Notes: generated by a model from the sequence alone, not told the origin. DNA of 38,636 nt from Nitrospiraceae bacterium (GCA_919902665.1 CAKKRK010000189.1:1-38636); one strand, 5' to 3'; shown: positions 15,745 to 24,992, counted from the first letter of the stretch. A program made the numbers and translations.

Positions 15745-16146
15745 CTAAGGCGAACGAACCAAAAGCACCGAGGCATCAATCTTGGAGATCAACTGTTCAG
15801 CGACTGAACCGATGACCCACCGTTCCAGCGCTCCGCGATGTGAGCTTCCCACCACCACAAGATCAGCGCCCCATTCTCGTGCACCGTTTGCGAGGGCGTC
15901 GACGATTCCAGTCACGCCGTACATGGCCTCGGTGTGTAGGACACGGGTGTCTACGGTCACTCCGTCGTCAACGGCGGATTTGGCCTGCGCCAACAGCCTA
16001 AGACTGGATTTCTGGTCGGTATCCTCGGTGGCAACATAGACAATGCGGAGTGTTCCATGGTTGGAGACAGCCATGCGCTTCGCTTCCATCAATGCTTTCA
16101 TGGAACTGTCTTTCCCGTCGATCGCCGCCAGAATTTTGATGAACAT
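15745..16146 (-). CDS. Universal stress protein (UspA family)
   Basis: A 133-residue single-domain UspA protein. It opens with FIKILAAIDGKDSSMKALMEA and ends with the nucleotide-binding signature GADLVVVGSSHRGALERWVIGSVAEQLI, in which the G-x2-G-x9-G-(S/T) spacing is essentially kept, then ASVLLVRSP. ATP binding is therefore plausible. These proteins act in the cytoplasm in stress survival and often accompany ion transporters. It is 104 bp downstream of the sulP gene on the same strand and may be co-transcribed. The ribosome site is poor. Confidence 0.9.
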   Translation of the reverse strand: MFIKILAAIDGKDSSMKALMEAKRMAVSNHGTLRIVYVATEDTDQKSSLRLLAQAKSAVDDGVTVDTRVLHTEAMYGVTGIVDALANGAREWGADLVVVGSSHRGALERWVIGSVAEQLISKIDASVLLVRSP

Positions 16147-16250
16147 GGAGAGGCGTTCCCCTTAATCGGTGATAGGTGAGTGAAGGAGGCCACTAGTCGT
16201 CTCCCCATCCTCGTGGCTCTTAACCCTGTGATCAATGTGGAGTGAATTTT

Positions 16251-17621
16251 CTAGCTGACATCACCGCCATTCTTCTTGAGATCATCAAGGTATCGTTTGA
16301 CAATCACACTTCCGGGCATTTTTTCAATATTGACATACATCATATAGTGTACGATCCCGTGAACTGCCATCGCAATCAACAATCCTTCAAAAATCCCGAT
16401 CTTAAAGACCAGAATTCCGCATAAAATAGCCAGGATCATGGCATAGGGACCATGGTGGGTTACATGGATGAGGCCCTCAATCATCTTCCAGCCTGTGAAG
16501 ATCATGATCACGGCCAAGGCAAACTTCGGGAGATAGGCCAGCGCGTGTGTGTTGAAGGTAAAGAAGGTCACCACACATCCGATGATGAGGACGGAAAATT
16601 TGGTGTAGGCCCCAGCCAAGCGATTGGTCGTGCTCTTGGCCAACCCATCTAGATTGGTCATGCCGCCAAAGAAACTGGCACCCATATTAGCGATCCAGAT
16701 CGCCAGCAGACTATTGTTGCTGTTGCATTTCCTCTTGAGCGGGTCGATCTTTTCAATCGCAGCATTGCTCATCACCTGTTCGATGACGTCAATCATGGCC
16801 AGCATCACTGCAAACCCTACTATGGCGATAACCATGAAGGGGCTATCAAAGTGCGGGATTGGCAGCGCAAACTTGAGATCCGTATCTTCCATGGATAGCA
16901 TCGGCACCGTGACGAATTGCGCGAGGATCGTTCCTGCCGCAATCAGTGCGAAATAGGGAATGGCAGGTTGTGTCTTCTTAAACTTGAGGAAGAGATAGAC
17001 GAAGACGCCGTAACCAACCATGGAGATCAGGATCATCTGGATACGCGCGCTGTTCAGAAACGAATCAGCGTCTTCCATGCCTGGGGGGAGCTCATAGGTG
17101 AAGGTCAGAAACTTGAGTGCGATTTTCAGCCCGACACCGGCCAACAGCCCCTCAACGAGGTAGACCGGAACGGCGACCAAAATATAGCGCTGCCAATTGA
17201 ATTGCCAGATGATGGCTTGGATGGTCGCCGTCAGAAAAATCGCGAAGGCCATATTCTCCATGCCAAAGGTGGCAACGCCGACGGCCAACACCGGTGCCAG
17301 ACCCGCCGCGATTCCTGGACAGCCGATGTAGTTGCCTGGTCTGAACCAGGCATTGATCCAGCCGATAAAGCAGGCAAACGCAACGGTCGCCAGTCCAACT
17401 TTGATAGGATACTCGGACATCATGGCGATGCCCACCGTCAAGGGGATCGCCATCGATCCGGCGATCAAGCCGGCAGCGAAATCACGTCCAGCATATTTTG
17501 CCTGGAAAGCGGCTGATCCAGGTGTGGCAACCGGCTCTGTCAGGACAGGTTGATCACTCCCGGTATCATGAAGTTCATCTTCGGCTGACTCTACATTTCT
17601 TTCTGCTTCATACGTTGTCAT
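16251..17621 (-). CDS. SulP/SLC26-family anion transporter, no STAS domain
   Basis: A 456-residue membrane protein with an acidic cytoplasmic N-terminus of about 45 residues followed by 10-12 hydrophobic helices. Family-like stretches are FAAGLIAGSMAIPLTVGIAMMSEYPIKVGL near the start, ANMGASFFGGMTNLDGLAKSTTNRLAGA in the later half, and DVIEQVMSNAAIEKIDP. SulP proteins carry sulfate, bicarbonate or other anions. It ends soon after the last helix and so lacks the C-terminal STAS domain. Given the neighbouring NhaD and Nqr genes, Na+-linked bicarbonate uptake (as in BicA) is a reasonable guess, not a demonstrated one. ATG 17621 has a weak ribosome site. It follows the sigma-54 regulator gene by 333 bp. 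Confidence 0.85.
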   Translation of the reverse strand: MTTYEAERNVESAEDELHDTGSDQPVLTEPVATPGSAAFQAKYAGRDFAAGLIAGSMAIPLTVGIAMMSEYPIKVGLATVAFACFIGWINAWFRPGNYIGCPGIAAGLAPVLAVGVATFGMENMAFAIFLTATIQAIIWQFNWQRYILVAVPVYLVEGLLAGVGLKIALKFLTFTYELPPGMEDADSFLNSARIQMILISMVGYGVFVYLFLKFKKTQPAIPYFALIAAGTILAQFVTVPMLSMEDTDLKFALPIPHFDSPFMVIAIVGFAVMLAMIDVIEQVMSNAAIEKIDPLKRKCNSNNSLLAIWIANMGASFFGGMTNLDGLAKSTTNRLAGAYTKFSVLIIGCVVTFFTFNTHALAYLPKFALAVIMIFTGWKMIEGLIHVTHHGPYAMILAILCGILVFKIGIFEGLLIAMAVHGIVHYMMYVNIEKMPGSVIVKRYLDDLKKNGGDVS

Positions 17622-17954
17622 AGGCGGTGTCTCAATATTGTTCGGGCCGATTGAATTGGATCATTTGACTTGCTGGCACTCGGTCGCGCTCAAGAAACTC
17701 ATCTCGTTATTACTAAAAGAGACAGCAAGAAGGAGGCCGTACATCCTGGCTGTGGTCCCGTGACTCAAACCGGCATAGTTAAAGGAAAAATGACGAGAGG
17801 CTCAGGCTAGACTCTAGGTCACTACGACCAGAAATCCAAGAGACTGAGTGCGGGCGCACATGCCCGTGCGTCTATGCACGGATCGGGAAAGCTATGATGC
17901 AGGGTAGAAGTTCCAGTAGAGCAGATATGAAGGGTTTGGCGACCCCAAACTACC
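17622..17954 (-). promoter_or_regulatory. Upstream region of sulP with a weak sigma-54-like site
   Basis: This gap of 333 bp contains no gene. On the minus strand at 17724-17739, CGGCCTCCTTCTTGCT has GG and TTGC at the spacing of the -24/-12 elements of sigma-54 promoters, about 100 nt before the sulP ATG. The first base of the TGGC element is off, so the match is imperfect. No sigma-70 promoter stands out. Confidence 0.3.
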
Positions 17955-19358
17955 TTAAGAATCGGGCTTTCGTCGGCGATTGAGCATCCAACGGGTAATG
18001 CCGAGATGTTTGGCGGCAAGGGATTTATTTCCGTCGGAACGTCTCAAGACTTCGTTGATGATGCGGTCCTCGAGATCGGACAGCGACTCGCCGAGGCGGA
18101 AGGTCACGTGGACCTGATCGAGATCCGCCGTGTCAGAAAAAGTGGATGTAGGCTGGGCCATATCCATCGCTGGCTGTGAAGGATACCCTTGCATGTCGGA
18201 CGGAAAATGAACCGATTCGAGTGTATCCCCCGGACAGAAAAGCACCGCGCGTTCTATGAGATTGCTCAACTCGCGCACATTGCCGGGGAAATAGTATCGC
18301 AACAGAATGGCTTGTGCGCTGTCTCCGAAATGACGAACCGGTTTTCTCAGTGAAAGAGCCGATCGGGTCAAGAATTGCTCGGCTAATGGCATGATGTCAT
18401 CCTGCCGCTCCCGCAGGGGGGGGATCATGAGAGTCACGACATTCAGTCTGAAGTAGAGGTCTTCACGAAACTCACCTTTGGTGACCGCCTCTTTCAAATT
18501 CCGATTCGTTGCGGCCATGAAGCGAACATCCACGGGTATGTTGGCTGACCCGCCCACGCGCCGGAATGTACGTTCCTCGATCACGCGTAACAACTTCGCT
18601 TGCAACGGGAGGGGGAGGTCCCCGATCTCATCAAAAAGGACCGTCCCTCCCTCTGCCAATTCGATCAATCCGGTTTTGCGGCCGGTCGCGCCGGTGAACG
18701 AGCCTTTCTCGTGCCCGAACAGTTCGCTTTCAAAGAGTTCCCGTGGAATCGAAGGACAGTCCACCTCAATACAGGGCTTTTGGGCCCTGGCGCCGTTCGA
18801 GTGGATCACGCGGCTGATGTATTGCTTCCCGGTGCCGGTTTCTCCTTGGAGCAGCACGGTCACACGGTCGTTCTTGGCGAGTTCACGGACCTGGCTCATG
18901 AAGGACTGCGTTGCCGGGCTTTTGGCAATAACGCGGCTGAGCGCATAGCGTTCTGCATCTTGCCCACTCTGCAAATGAACCTGGCGCTGCAGCGTGAGCA
19001 GCTGAGTCGCCCTGGTCAAGGCGTGCTGCAGGTCTTCCATATCGATGGACTTGGCGACAAAGTCGAACGCGCCAAGCCTCGTCGCTTCAACCGCATCCTT
19101 CACCGTACCCCTGGCGGTCAACAGAATGACGAGCAAGTTGGGGGAGGTCTGCTTGACACGTTCGAGCACATCCATGCCGGACAGATTCGGCATCACAAGG
19201 TCTAGCACCAGAATATCCGGTTCAAAGGTCTTCAGCAGGGTCAAACATTCTTCTCCAGATCCTGCCGTCTGCACGGCGTAGCCTTGATCGGCAAGGCGCA
19301 GGGCGAACGCTTCGCGGACCGAGGCTTCGTCTTCCACCAATAGGAGTTGCCAGGTCAT
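17955..19358 (-). CDS. Sigma-54-dependent response regulator (NtrC family)
   Basis: A 467-residue three-domain regulator. The receiver domain is at about 1-120, with acidic E9/D10 and phospho-acceptor D53 in LVLDLVMP. The AAA+ domain is at about 140-380, with Walker A GETGTGK (172-178), the sigma-54 contact loop GSFTGA (219-224; Ser in place of the more usual Ala) and Walker B LFDEIG (241-246). The C-terminal Fis-type helix-turn-helix is at about 425-467 (NKSLAAKHLGITRWMLNRRRK). It would activate promoters read by RpoN RNA polymerase after phosphorylation. It starts 1 nt after the stop of the histidine kinase gene, so the pair is co-translated. Candidate -24/-12 sites lie near sulP and nhaD. 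Confidence 0.95.
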   Translation of the reverse strand: MTWQLLLVEDEASVREAFALRLADQGYAVQTAGSGEECLTLLKTFEPDILVLDLVMPNLSGMDVLERVKQTSPNLLVILLTARGTVKDAVEATRLGAFDFVAKSIDMEDLQHALTRATQLLTLQRQVHLQSGQDAERYALSRVIAKSPATQSFMSQVRELAKNDRVTVLLQGETGTGKQYISRVIHSNGARAQKPCIEVDCPSIPRELFESELFGHEKGSFTGATGRKTGLIELAEGGTVLFDEIGDLPLPLQAKLLRVIEERTFRRVGGSANIPVDVRFMAATNRNLKEAVTKGEFREDLYFRLNVVTLMIPPLRERQDDIMPLAEQFLTRSALSLRKPVRHFGDSAQAILLRYYFPGNVRELSNLIERAVLFCPGDTLESVHFPSDMQGYPSQPAMDMAQPTSTFSDTADLDQVHVTFRLGESLSDLEDRIINEVLRRSDGNKSLAAKHLGITRWMLNRRRKPDS

Positions 19359-19359
19359 A

Positions 19360-21345
19360 TTAGGTCTCTCGCTTCAGGGGCAGCCACACCTCGACGATTG
19401 CTCCACTTCCGGGAGGGCTGCTAATCGCCAATTGCCCGCCGTGTCGCTCGACGATGTCGTGGGTGATCGTCAAGCCCAGGCCGACTCCTTTCGCCTTCCC
19501 ATTCGTAAAGAACGGTTCGAAGATTCGCTGTAGATCCTCGGGCTCGATGCCTTTCCCCGTATCGGAGAACGTCACCGAAATCCCCGGACCTTGTTTTGCT
19601 ATCAAGGCGGTTCGGATCGTCAATTCTCCTCCGTTCCCCATGGCGTCGATCGCATTCATTGAGATATTCAGAAAGGCTTGTTGCAGGTGGGTACGGGAGG
19701 CATCCACCACAGGAACCTCCGGGATGATCTTTTTCACAAAAATCCGCTGCCTGCTGAGATTGGGCTGTAGCAGTGTCAGCATGTCGTCGATCAGGGATGG
19801 GAGATCGCAGGGCTGGAGATCAAATGGGCGTGGCCGCAGCTGGCCTAAATGGGATTCCAGCAGCTCGTCGATACGGGCTGCTTCGCGCGCGATGAGCGCG
19901 CAGCGGTCTCTGGCGGCCCGGGGCAATTGTTCCTGTTCTGCGAGATGCGTCGCCAGACTTCCGAGTCCGATTAATGGATTGCGGACTTCATGCAAGATGC
20001 CGCCGGCCAGTTGGCCGATCAATTTCACCTGTTCAGCGTGGCGCAGGGCTTCCAGCATCTGCTCTCGCTCGCTGAGATCCGTTAAAATCGCCAAATAGAA
20101 TTGCGTAGTCCCGTCACGATCTTTGACGGGGCTCACGCTTTCCCAGACCAGGAACTCCGATCCGTCCTTCCGGCGATTGACGAAACGATCCACGAACGCC
20201 AGTCCAGAGTGGATCGCTTGCCAGAGTCGTTCATAGAACTCCGGAGGATGCTTGCCTGACTTCAAGAGTGATGGCCGCTGGCCGAGTGCCTCGTCACGTG
20301 TCCAACCCGTCATACGCTCGATGGCCGGGTTCCACTCCAGAATGTACCCTTTGGTGTCGGTCAGCATGATCCCATCCTGCGCCGACATGAACAATCGATG
20401 ATAGAGATCTCGCTGTGTATCGGCACGGCGACGTCGTTCCAGGACCGTTGCTACGGTATTCGCAACCGTACAGAGAAACTCGAGTTCCTTGACTGTGAAG
20501 TCACGAACCGTCTTGGAATGGGCCGTCATGGCTCCGTACACCCGGTCCTCAACCAGCATCGGCACACACATGCCCGCGATGCCGCCATGCTCGGTCAGAA
20601 GCTTTGAGGGCGTGAACCGCGTTTCCTTTCGCAAATCCCGCATGACAACCGGCAGCCGTTCCCGGATGGCGTATCCGGCCTGGGAATGTGTCCCTCCTTC
20701 GATCGTCAGCTTGCCGATCAATTCCGGTTCAAGACCGATTCCTGCCACCACAGCCAAGTGATCGTCTGATTCTCGCGGAACAAGAATCTTGCACATCTCG
20801 AGTTCGAGGGCCTCAGCGGTATGCTTCACGGCTTCGCTCATCAGTTCCTGCGCCGGGGCATCACTGACGGCCAAGGTGCCGATCCGGGCCAGCACCGATT
20901 GAAATCGAGCGATTTGTGATGCTTCCTGTACCAGCTCCGTATGTTCTGTCACGTTTCGGAGAACCAAGAGCACTCCGGTCTCCCCATGGTACGGGACGAC
21001 GCTGTAGCGGCACTCATAAATAAGCGGTTGGCCTTCGCGGTCAGCGAGCCGATAGGTTTGACTGCCCCTAGATCCCAAGGTTTCCTTATTCCAGGCCATC
21101 GAATCGGCAAACAGGTGAGCACGTATACCCGTCTCATCCCGGGTGGGTCGGTCACGCGGCACGGCAGCAGCTTCGACCAGTTCGCCGAACTGCGCGTTCT
21201 CAAAAATCAGGAGTCCTTTGGCGGTGAGACAGAGTCCGCCTTCCAGACAATCGCTCACCCAGGCCAACACCTCGGCAGCGGCGACTTCGGGTTTGGATTG
21301 AACCGGATTTTTAGCAGGAGAAGAATGCGTTGTGCGGTTCTTCAC
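19360..21345 (-). CDS. Soluble PAS-GAF-PAS sensor histidine kinase
   Basis: A 661-residue kinase with no membrane helix, so it senses a cytoplasmic signal. Order of domains: an N-terminal PAS-like part (about 25-135), a GAF domain (about 150-300), a PAS domain (about 310-430, with GYILEWNPAIERMTGWTRDEALG), then HisKA with phospho-acceptor H452 in GGILHEVRNPL. The ATPase domain follows, with N-box NISMNAIDAM, G1 DTGKG and G2 KGVGLGL. The start is GTG at 21345 with AGAGG 6 nt upstream. It is followed directly by its response regulator. GAF and PAS domains bind many small ligands or cofactors, and the signal cannot be read from the sequence. It lies 87 bp after nhaD on the same strand, so nhaD-kinase-regulator may form one operon. 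Confidence 0.95.
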   Translation of the reverse strand: MKNRTTHSSPAKNPVQSKPEVAAAEVLAWVSDCLEGGLCLTAKGLLIFENAQFGELVEAAAVPRDRPTRDETGIRAHLFADSMAWNKETLGSRGSQTYRLADREGQPLIYECRYSVVPYHGETGVLLVLRNVTEHTELVQEASQIARFQSVLARIGTLAVSDAPAQELMSEAVKHTAEALELEMCKILVPRESDDHLAVVAGIGLEPELIGKLTIEGGTHSQAGYAIRERLPVVMRDLRKETRFTPSKLLTEHGGIAGMCVPMLVEDRVYGAMTAHSKTVRDFTVKELEFLCTVANTVATVLERRRRADTQRDLYHRLFMSAQDGIMLTDTKGYILEWNPAIERMTGWTRDEALGQRPSLLKSGKHPPEFYERLWQAIHSGLAFVDRFVNRRKDGSEFLVWESVSPVKDRDGTTQFYLAILTDLSEREQMLEALRHAEQVKLIGQLAGGILHEVRNPLIGLGSLATHLAEQEQLPRAARDRCALIAREAARIDELLESHLGQLRPRPFDLQPCDLPSLIDDMLTLLQPNLSRQRIFVKKIIPEVPVVDASRTHLQQAFLNISMNAIDAMGNGGELTIRTALIAKQGPGISVTFSDTGKGIEPEDLQRIFEPFFTNGKAKGVGLGLTITHDIVERHGGQLAISSPPGSGAIVEVWLPLKRET

Positions 21346-21432
21346 GCGCGGCCTCTGTCTGGAAAAGGGGTCCTATCGAGACAACGTAGTATACCGAGCC
21401 GACAGCGACATCGTCGAGAAGGATGAGACGTT

Positions 21433-22821
21433 CTAGTGCGCCGGCGCCTCGGTTGGTTGCGCAACAGAAGACGTTGTGACCGGCGGATCGCCGCGTTTGG
21501 GAGTGGGGTGCCAGCCCATGACCGCGAGCAGCACCAAGAAGCTGATGATATACGCCACCGCGACATGCCAGCCGTGATACACCCAGCGACCGACGTTCTT
21601 CGCATCTGGATATATGTTGGACAAGGCCACGCCGGCCGACGAGCCGAACCAGATCATCGAGCCGCCGAACCCCACCGTGTAGGCGAGCATGCCCCAGTCA
21701 TAGCCGCCTTGTTTCAGCGCGAGCGCGGTGAGCGGGATGTTGTCGAACACTGCAGAGATGAACCCGAGCCCCATGGCCGATGGCCAGGAGGCGACCGGCA
21801 ATTTTTCCACAGGCATCATCGAGGCACAGGTGACCAGTGCGAGCAGAAAAATCGTGCCTTTGGTCGCGTCGGGTAACAGGCTCCAATCTGGTTTGCGTAA
21901 CGGCGCCGAGACCAGGATCGCCAGGGCCACGGCTACGCCGATGAATGGGAAGCTATCGGCGATTTCGGCGTGCGCCAAGTTGATGTACACGTTGGTGGAA
22001 ATCGCCGTTACCAAAATGAACGCCACAACACCGACGCGGCCCCAATCCACATGCGCACCACCGGGCTCATAGGCCATCAACGGTGAATGCTTGTTCTGCT
22101 GCAACGCGGCCGGAATGCCGAACAGAACCAGTGCGATCACCGCGGCGACATACGCGTGGAGTACGTCAACCGGGCTCACGCCGTCGATCCACATCATCGT
22201 GGTCGTGGTGTCGCCCACCACGCTGCCCGCACCGCCCGCATTAGAGGCGGCGACAATCCCGGCGAGGTACCCAATGTGGACCTTGCCGCGAAAGACGGTG
22301 TGTGCCATGGCGCCTCCAATCATCGCCGCGGCGATGTTGTCGAGAAACGAGGACAGCACGAACACCATCGCAAGCAGCGCGAATGCACCCTTTGCATGTC
22401 CCGGCAGGTACTTTGGGAGCACTGCGGGAACATGGCTTTCCTCGAAGTGCTTGGATAGCAACGCAAAGCCCAGCAACAGGCACAGCAGATTGGAAAGAAT
22501 GACCCACTCATGGGCCAGGTGGCCGACCAAGCCTGGCAGGCCATCGCCGGTCTTGAACCCGGTGAACGCCAATTTGTACAACGCGATCGTTCCGAGTCCA
22601 GTGAGCGCCACCTGCAGCGTATGGTGGTGGAACAGCGCCACGCCGAGCAGCGTGAGGGCGAACAAGATGAAATCGAACGGGATGCCAAACGCGGTGGGTG
22701 GGTCAGTCGCCGCGATAGCAAGCGAGGGGGCGAGCCATAATGCGAACGCGGCTCCGGCGATGACCAGCCGCGGACCGATGCCCGCCTGCGACGATGGAAT
22801 CTTCTGCTCTTCAAGACGCAT
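21433..22821 (-). CDS. nhaD: NhaD-type Na+/H+ antiporter (ArsB/NhaD superfamily)
   Basis: A 462-residue membrane protein with about 12 helices. The start is ATG 22821 with GGGGAG 4 nt upstream; the frame is open further upstream without membrane-protein character. Its N-terminus (IAGAAFALWLAPSLAIAA) is a hydrophobic signal or first helix. Superfamily segments include SSFLDNIAAAMIGGAMAHTV, IVAASNAGGAGSVVGDTTTTMMWI and ISAVFDNIPLTALALKQGGYDWGMLAYTVGFGGSM, whose paired S-x-x-x-DN repeats are typical of NhaD. It would expel Na+ in exchange for H+ at high pH or salt. With Nqr 1 kb away it suggests a Na+ cycle. Because NhaD, ArsB and citrate carriers share a fold, the ion is inferred. Confidence 0.87.
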   Translation of the reverse strand: MRLEEQKIPSSQAGIGPRLVIAGAAFALWLAPSLAIAATDPPTAFGIPFDFILFALTLLGVALFHHHTLQVALTGLGTIALYKLAFTGFKTGDGLPGLVGHLAHEWVILSNLLCLLLGFALLSKHFEESHVPAVLPKYLPGHAKGAFALLAMVFVLSSFLDNIAAAMIGGAMAHTVFRGKVHIGYLAGIVAASNAGGAGSVVGDTTTTMMWIDGVSPVDVLHAYVAAVIALVLFGIPAALQQNKHSPLMAYEPGGAHVDWGRVGVVAFILVTAISTNVYINLAHAEIADSFPFIGVAVALAILVSAPLRKPDWSLLPDATKGTIFLLALVTCASMMPVEKLPVASWPSAMGLGFISAVFDNIPLTALALKQGGYDWGMLAYTVGFGGSMIWFGSSAGVALSNIYPDAKNVGRWVYHGWHVAVAYIISFLVLLAVMGWHPTPKRGDPPVTTSSVAQPTEAPAH

Positions 22822-23183
22822 GACGCTCCCCTGCTTCTCGTTGATCCTCGCAATACGAGCAGCGAGTCCGCCACCATCGCAAAGCGGTCGTCGTACAAGC
22901 GCCCGATCAGGCGACTGTCGACGAGAAGTTTGTTGAATTTCCTGAGGTCGTGGTTCGAAGTGACGACCGAACGATCCAGATACACCGGAAATCCAAAGGA
23001 AACCAGAAGCTACACAGGCAGATGAGTATAAATCAAGGCAAACTTTCCACGGAGCATGCGTCGAAGACAACTCGGTGAGATTTCCGGCCTGCGTTTCACC
23101 GGTGATGCAAGGGGGACATCACCAACACCCGGTTTTCCGTTCAATGAGCGCGAGTGGCTTGAAATGTTGCGTCGAAACCTGAG
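22822..23183 (-). promoter_or_regulatory. Upstream region of nhaD with a weak sigma-54-like site
   Basis: This gap of 362 bp lies between the second usp gene and nhaD. On the minus strand at 22858-22873, TGGCGGACTCGCTGCT keeps TGGC and TGC at -24/-12 spacing, about 37 nt before the nhaD ATG. By chance alone a few such sites are expected in a window of this size. A protein-like minus-strand frame from GTG 22985 runs into nhaD; see the findings. Confidence 0.3.
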
Positions 23184-23615
23184 TCATTTGACCAGCGTGA
23201 CGGGGATCTGGGTCAGATGGACGACCTTGGTGGTGACCGAGCCCATCACGAGCCCAGCAATACGCCCGAGTCCACGCGATCCCATGACAATTTCGCCGGC
23301 CCCAACTGCTTTGGCGCACTCGACAATCTTTTCGGCGGCATCGCCTTCCTCCGTACTGCTCGCGAACGCTACGCCCGACGCGCGCAGCACGTGCTCTGCC
23401 GGTTCGAGAAGCTCACGATTATACTGTGCTGCCATTTCCGCTGCTTTCTTGTCGCCCACGTAGACCTGGATTTCTCCGTACACGCGTAGCGGGGGGTGCA
23501 CCGTTACGAGATGCACGCGACTTTGTGGTTTTTCACGTGCTCGCTCAACAGCAAGATGTAGTGCACGCATCGCGCTCTCCGAGCCATCGAACGGAACCAA
23601 GATTGTGTTAGGCAT
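23184..23615 (-). CDS. Universal stress protein (UspA family)
   Basis: A 143-residue UspA protein. ATG 23615 is preferred over the frame start at 23645 because AGAGG lies 5 nt upstream and the sequence then begins MPNTILVPFDGSESAMRALHLA, the standard Usp start. The C-terminus carries IVMGSRGLGRIAGLVMGSVTTKVVHLTQIPVTLVK, with a G-x2-G-x9-G-S nucleotide-binding pattern. It is distinct in sequence from the Usp at 15745-16146. It lies between nqrM and nhaD on the same strand. Likely cytoplasmic, with a role in stress or in tuning nearby transporters (inference). Confidence 0.92.
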   Translation of the reverse strand: MPNTILVPFDGSESAMRALHLAVERAREKPQSRVHLVTVHPPLRVYGEIQVYVGDKKAAEMAAQYNRELLEPAEHVLRASGVAFASSTEEGDAAEKIVECAKAVGAGEIVMGSRGLGRIAGLVMGSVTTKVVHLTQIPVTLVK

Positions 23616-23730
23616 AACGGCCTCTTTCAAGCCAGTGGCGACCAATTAAAGAAAATCAATACACCCTATATCTCGCGGATTCAAGTAGCCAGTGCATAAA
23701 TTCACCGAGGGCGTGGTTGTCTTGGCCCTC

Positions 23731-23931
23731 TTACAGCAGTTCTTTCCTCGGAGACTGCAGACGGGCAAGACGTTCCGGGCAGGGCTTGTCGCAGCCGGCA
23801 TCACACTCCAGACCAAGGCGCTCAAGACCGCCACAACTGCCGCCGATCGGACGGCGACCGAGCAGGACACCCACCGCCATCGCCAGGATCGCAATTACCA
23901 TGACAAGAAAAGTCACCAGGAAAATCGTCAT
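23731..23931 (-). CDS. nqrM: NqrM, Fe-delivery/maturation factor of Na+-NQR
   Basis: A 66-residue protein with one N-terminal membrane helix (FLVTFLVMVIAILAMAVGVLLG), then RRPIGGSCGGLERLGLEC and three further Cys positions. The Cys are C33, C43, C47 and C51. This is the NqrM (DUF539) pattern. NqrM is known to be needed for iron insertion at the Cys4 site between NqrD and NqrE. The ATG overlaps the apbE stop as ATGA, with GGAGGAG upstream, so it is the last gene of the nqr unit and translationally coupled. The C-terminal tail after C51 (PERLARLQSPRKELL) is basic and somewhat longer than I would expect. Confidence 0.9.
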   Translation of the reverse strand: MTIFLVTFLVMVIAILAMAVGVLLGRRPIGGSCGGLERLGLECDAGCDKPCPERLARLQSPRKELL

Positions 23932-24986
23932 GACAACTCCTCCTGTTTCCGGTACCGTTGGAAGGCACAGCAGACGCGTTCCTCAAACTGTCCATCACGT
24001 TCGATGACGAAGAGGACGGGAAGGTTGAGCCGTTCCGCGATGGCCATGCCACGCTCAGGTCCCAACACCTGAAACGCAGTGGCCCAGGCGTCGGCTCGCA
24101 TGCTGGTTTCGGCCAGCACCGTCACCGACACCAGATGATTGTCGATCGGCCAGCCGGTGGTCGGATCGATGGTATGGGAATAGCGTCGCCCGGCGATTTC
24201 AAAAAAGTTTCGATAATTGCCCGAGGTGGCGAGCGCGATGTCGCTGAGGGCCAGCATCGTCTGCACCGAACGTTCGCCTGACAACGGTTTCTCAATCGCG
24301 ATCCGCCAAGGTGTATCGTGCTCCTTGAGCCCGCGTACCCGTATCTCGCCCCCGATCTCCACCATATAATGTTCAATGCCGTGCGCGGTCATGAGTTCAG
24401 CCACTCGGTCCACCCCGTAGCCCTTGGCGATTCCGGAAAGATCCAGGAAGACATCAGGGCGGTACTTGCGTATTGCCTGCTGAGCCTCACTGAGTGTGAC
24501 TTTGTCGAGACCGCTGCGCCTGCGCGCGGCGGCAATGTCGGCTTCAAGCGGGATGCGGTCCGGATGAAACTCGGGGCCGAAGCCCCAGAGATTGACCAGA
24601 GGACCAACTGTGATATCAAACGCCCCTTCGCTCTGGGTCCCGATCTCAAGCGCGGCTTTGAGCACGGCACGGAGCGAAGCCGATGCGGGTACCCAGTCGG
24701 TAGTGCGCAGACGGTTAAAGCGCGACAGCTCCGATTCCGGGTCATAGGTAGACATGGTGTGATTGATCTCGGCCAGCAAGGCATCCACTTCTGTTTGCAT
24801 CGCCTTCAGTGCCGGAGCGTTCTGGGTGGGGCGGTATTTGACGTTATAGGTGGTCCCCATGGTGCGACCACTCATATGCAGCTCTGGGACAGGCGGATCA
24901 GGACGCAGCAGGCTGAAGCCGGCACCGGCAGCGAGTAGAGCGATCAAGGCAATCAGCGTACGCAGGCGCGGAATGGAGGGATACAT
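23928..24986 (-). CDS. apbE: FAD:protein FMN transferase ApbE
   Basis: A 352-residue ApbE-family protein. An N-terminal hydrophobic segment (TLIALIALLAAGAGFSLL) would export or anchor it on the periplasmic side, where Nqr flavins are attached. Family motifs are present: MSGRTMGTTYNVKY, AFDITVGPLVNLWGFG, DLSGIAKGYGVDRVAE, MVEIGGEIRVRG, LATSGNYRNFFEIAGRRYSHTIDPTTGWPI, and a final TSMRADAWATAFQVLG. The enzyme transfers FMN from FAD to Thr in the flavin sites of NqrB and NqrC, whose target motifs are visible upstream. It starts 6 bp after nqrF ends, with GGAGG inside the nqrF stop region. Confidence 0.95.
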   Translation of the reverse strand: MYPSIPRLRTLIALIALLAAGAGFSLLRPDPPVPELHMSGRTMGTTYNVKYRPTQNAPALKAMQTEVDALLAEINHTMSTYDPESELSRFNRLRTTDWVPASASLRAVLKAALEIGTQSEGAFDITVGPLVNLWGFGPEFHPDRIPLEADIAAARRRSGLDKVTLSEAQQAIRKYRPDVFLDLSGIAKGYGVDRVAELMTAHGIEHYMVEIGGEIRVRGLKEHDTPWRIAIEKPLSGERSVQTMLALSDIALATSGNYRNFFEIAGRRYSHTIDPTTGWPIDNHLVSVTVLAETSMRADAWATAFQVLGPERGMAIAERLNLPVLFVIERDGQFEERVCCAFQRYRKQEELS

Positions 24987-24992
24987 GGACGG

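Noticed and set aside
22090-22936. Long plus-strand open frame opposite nhaD
   Set aside because: It mirrors the strongly supported nhaD gene in another frame and has a low-complexity composition.
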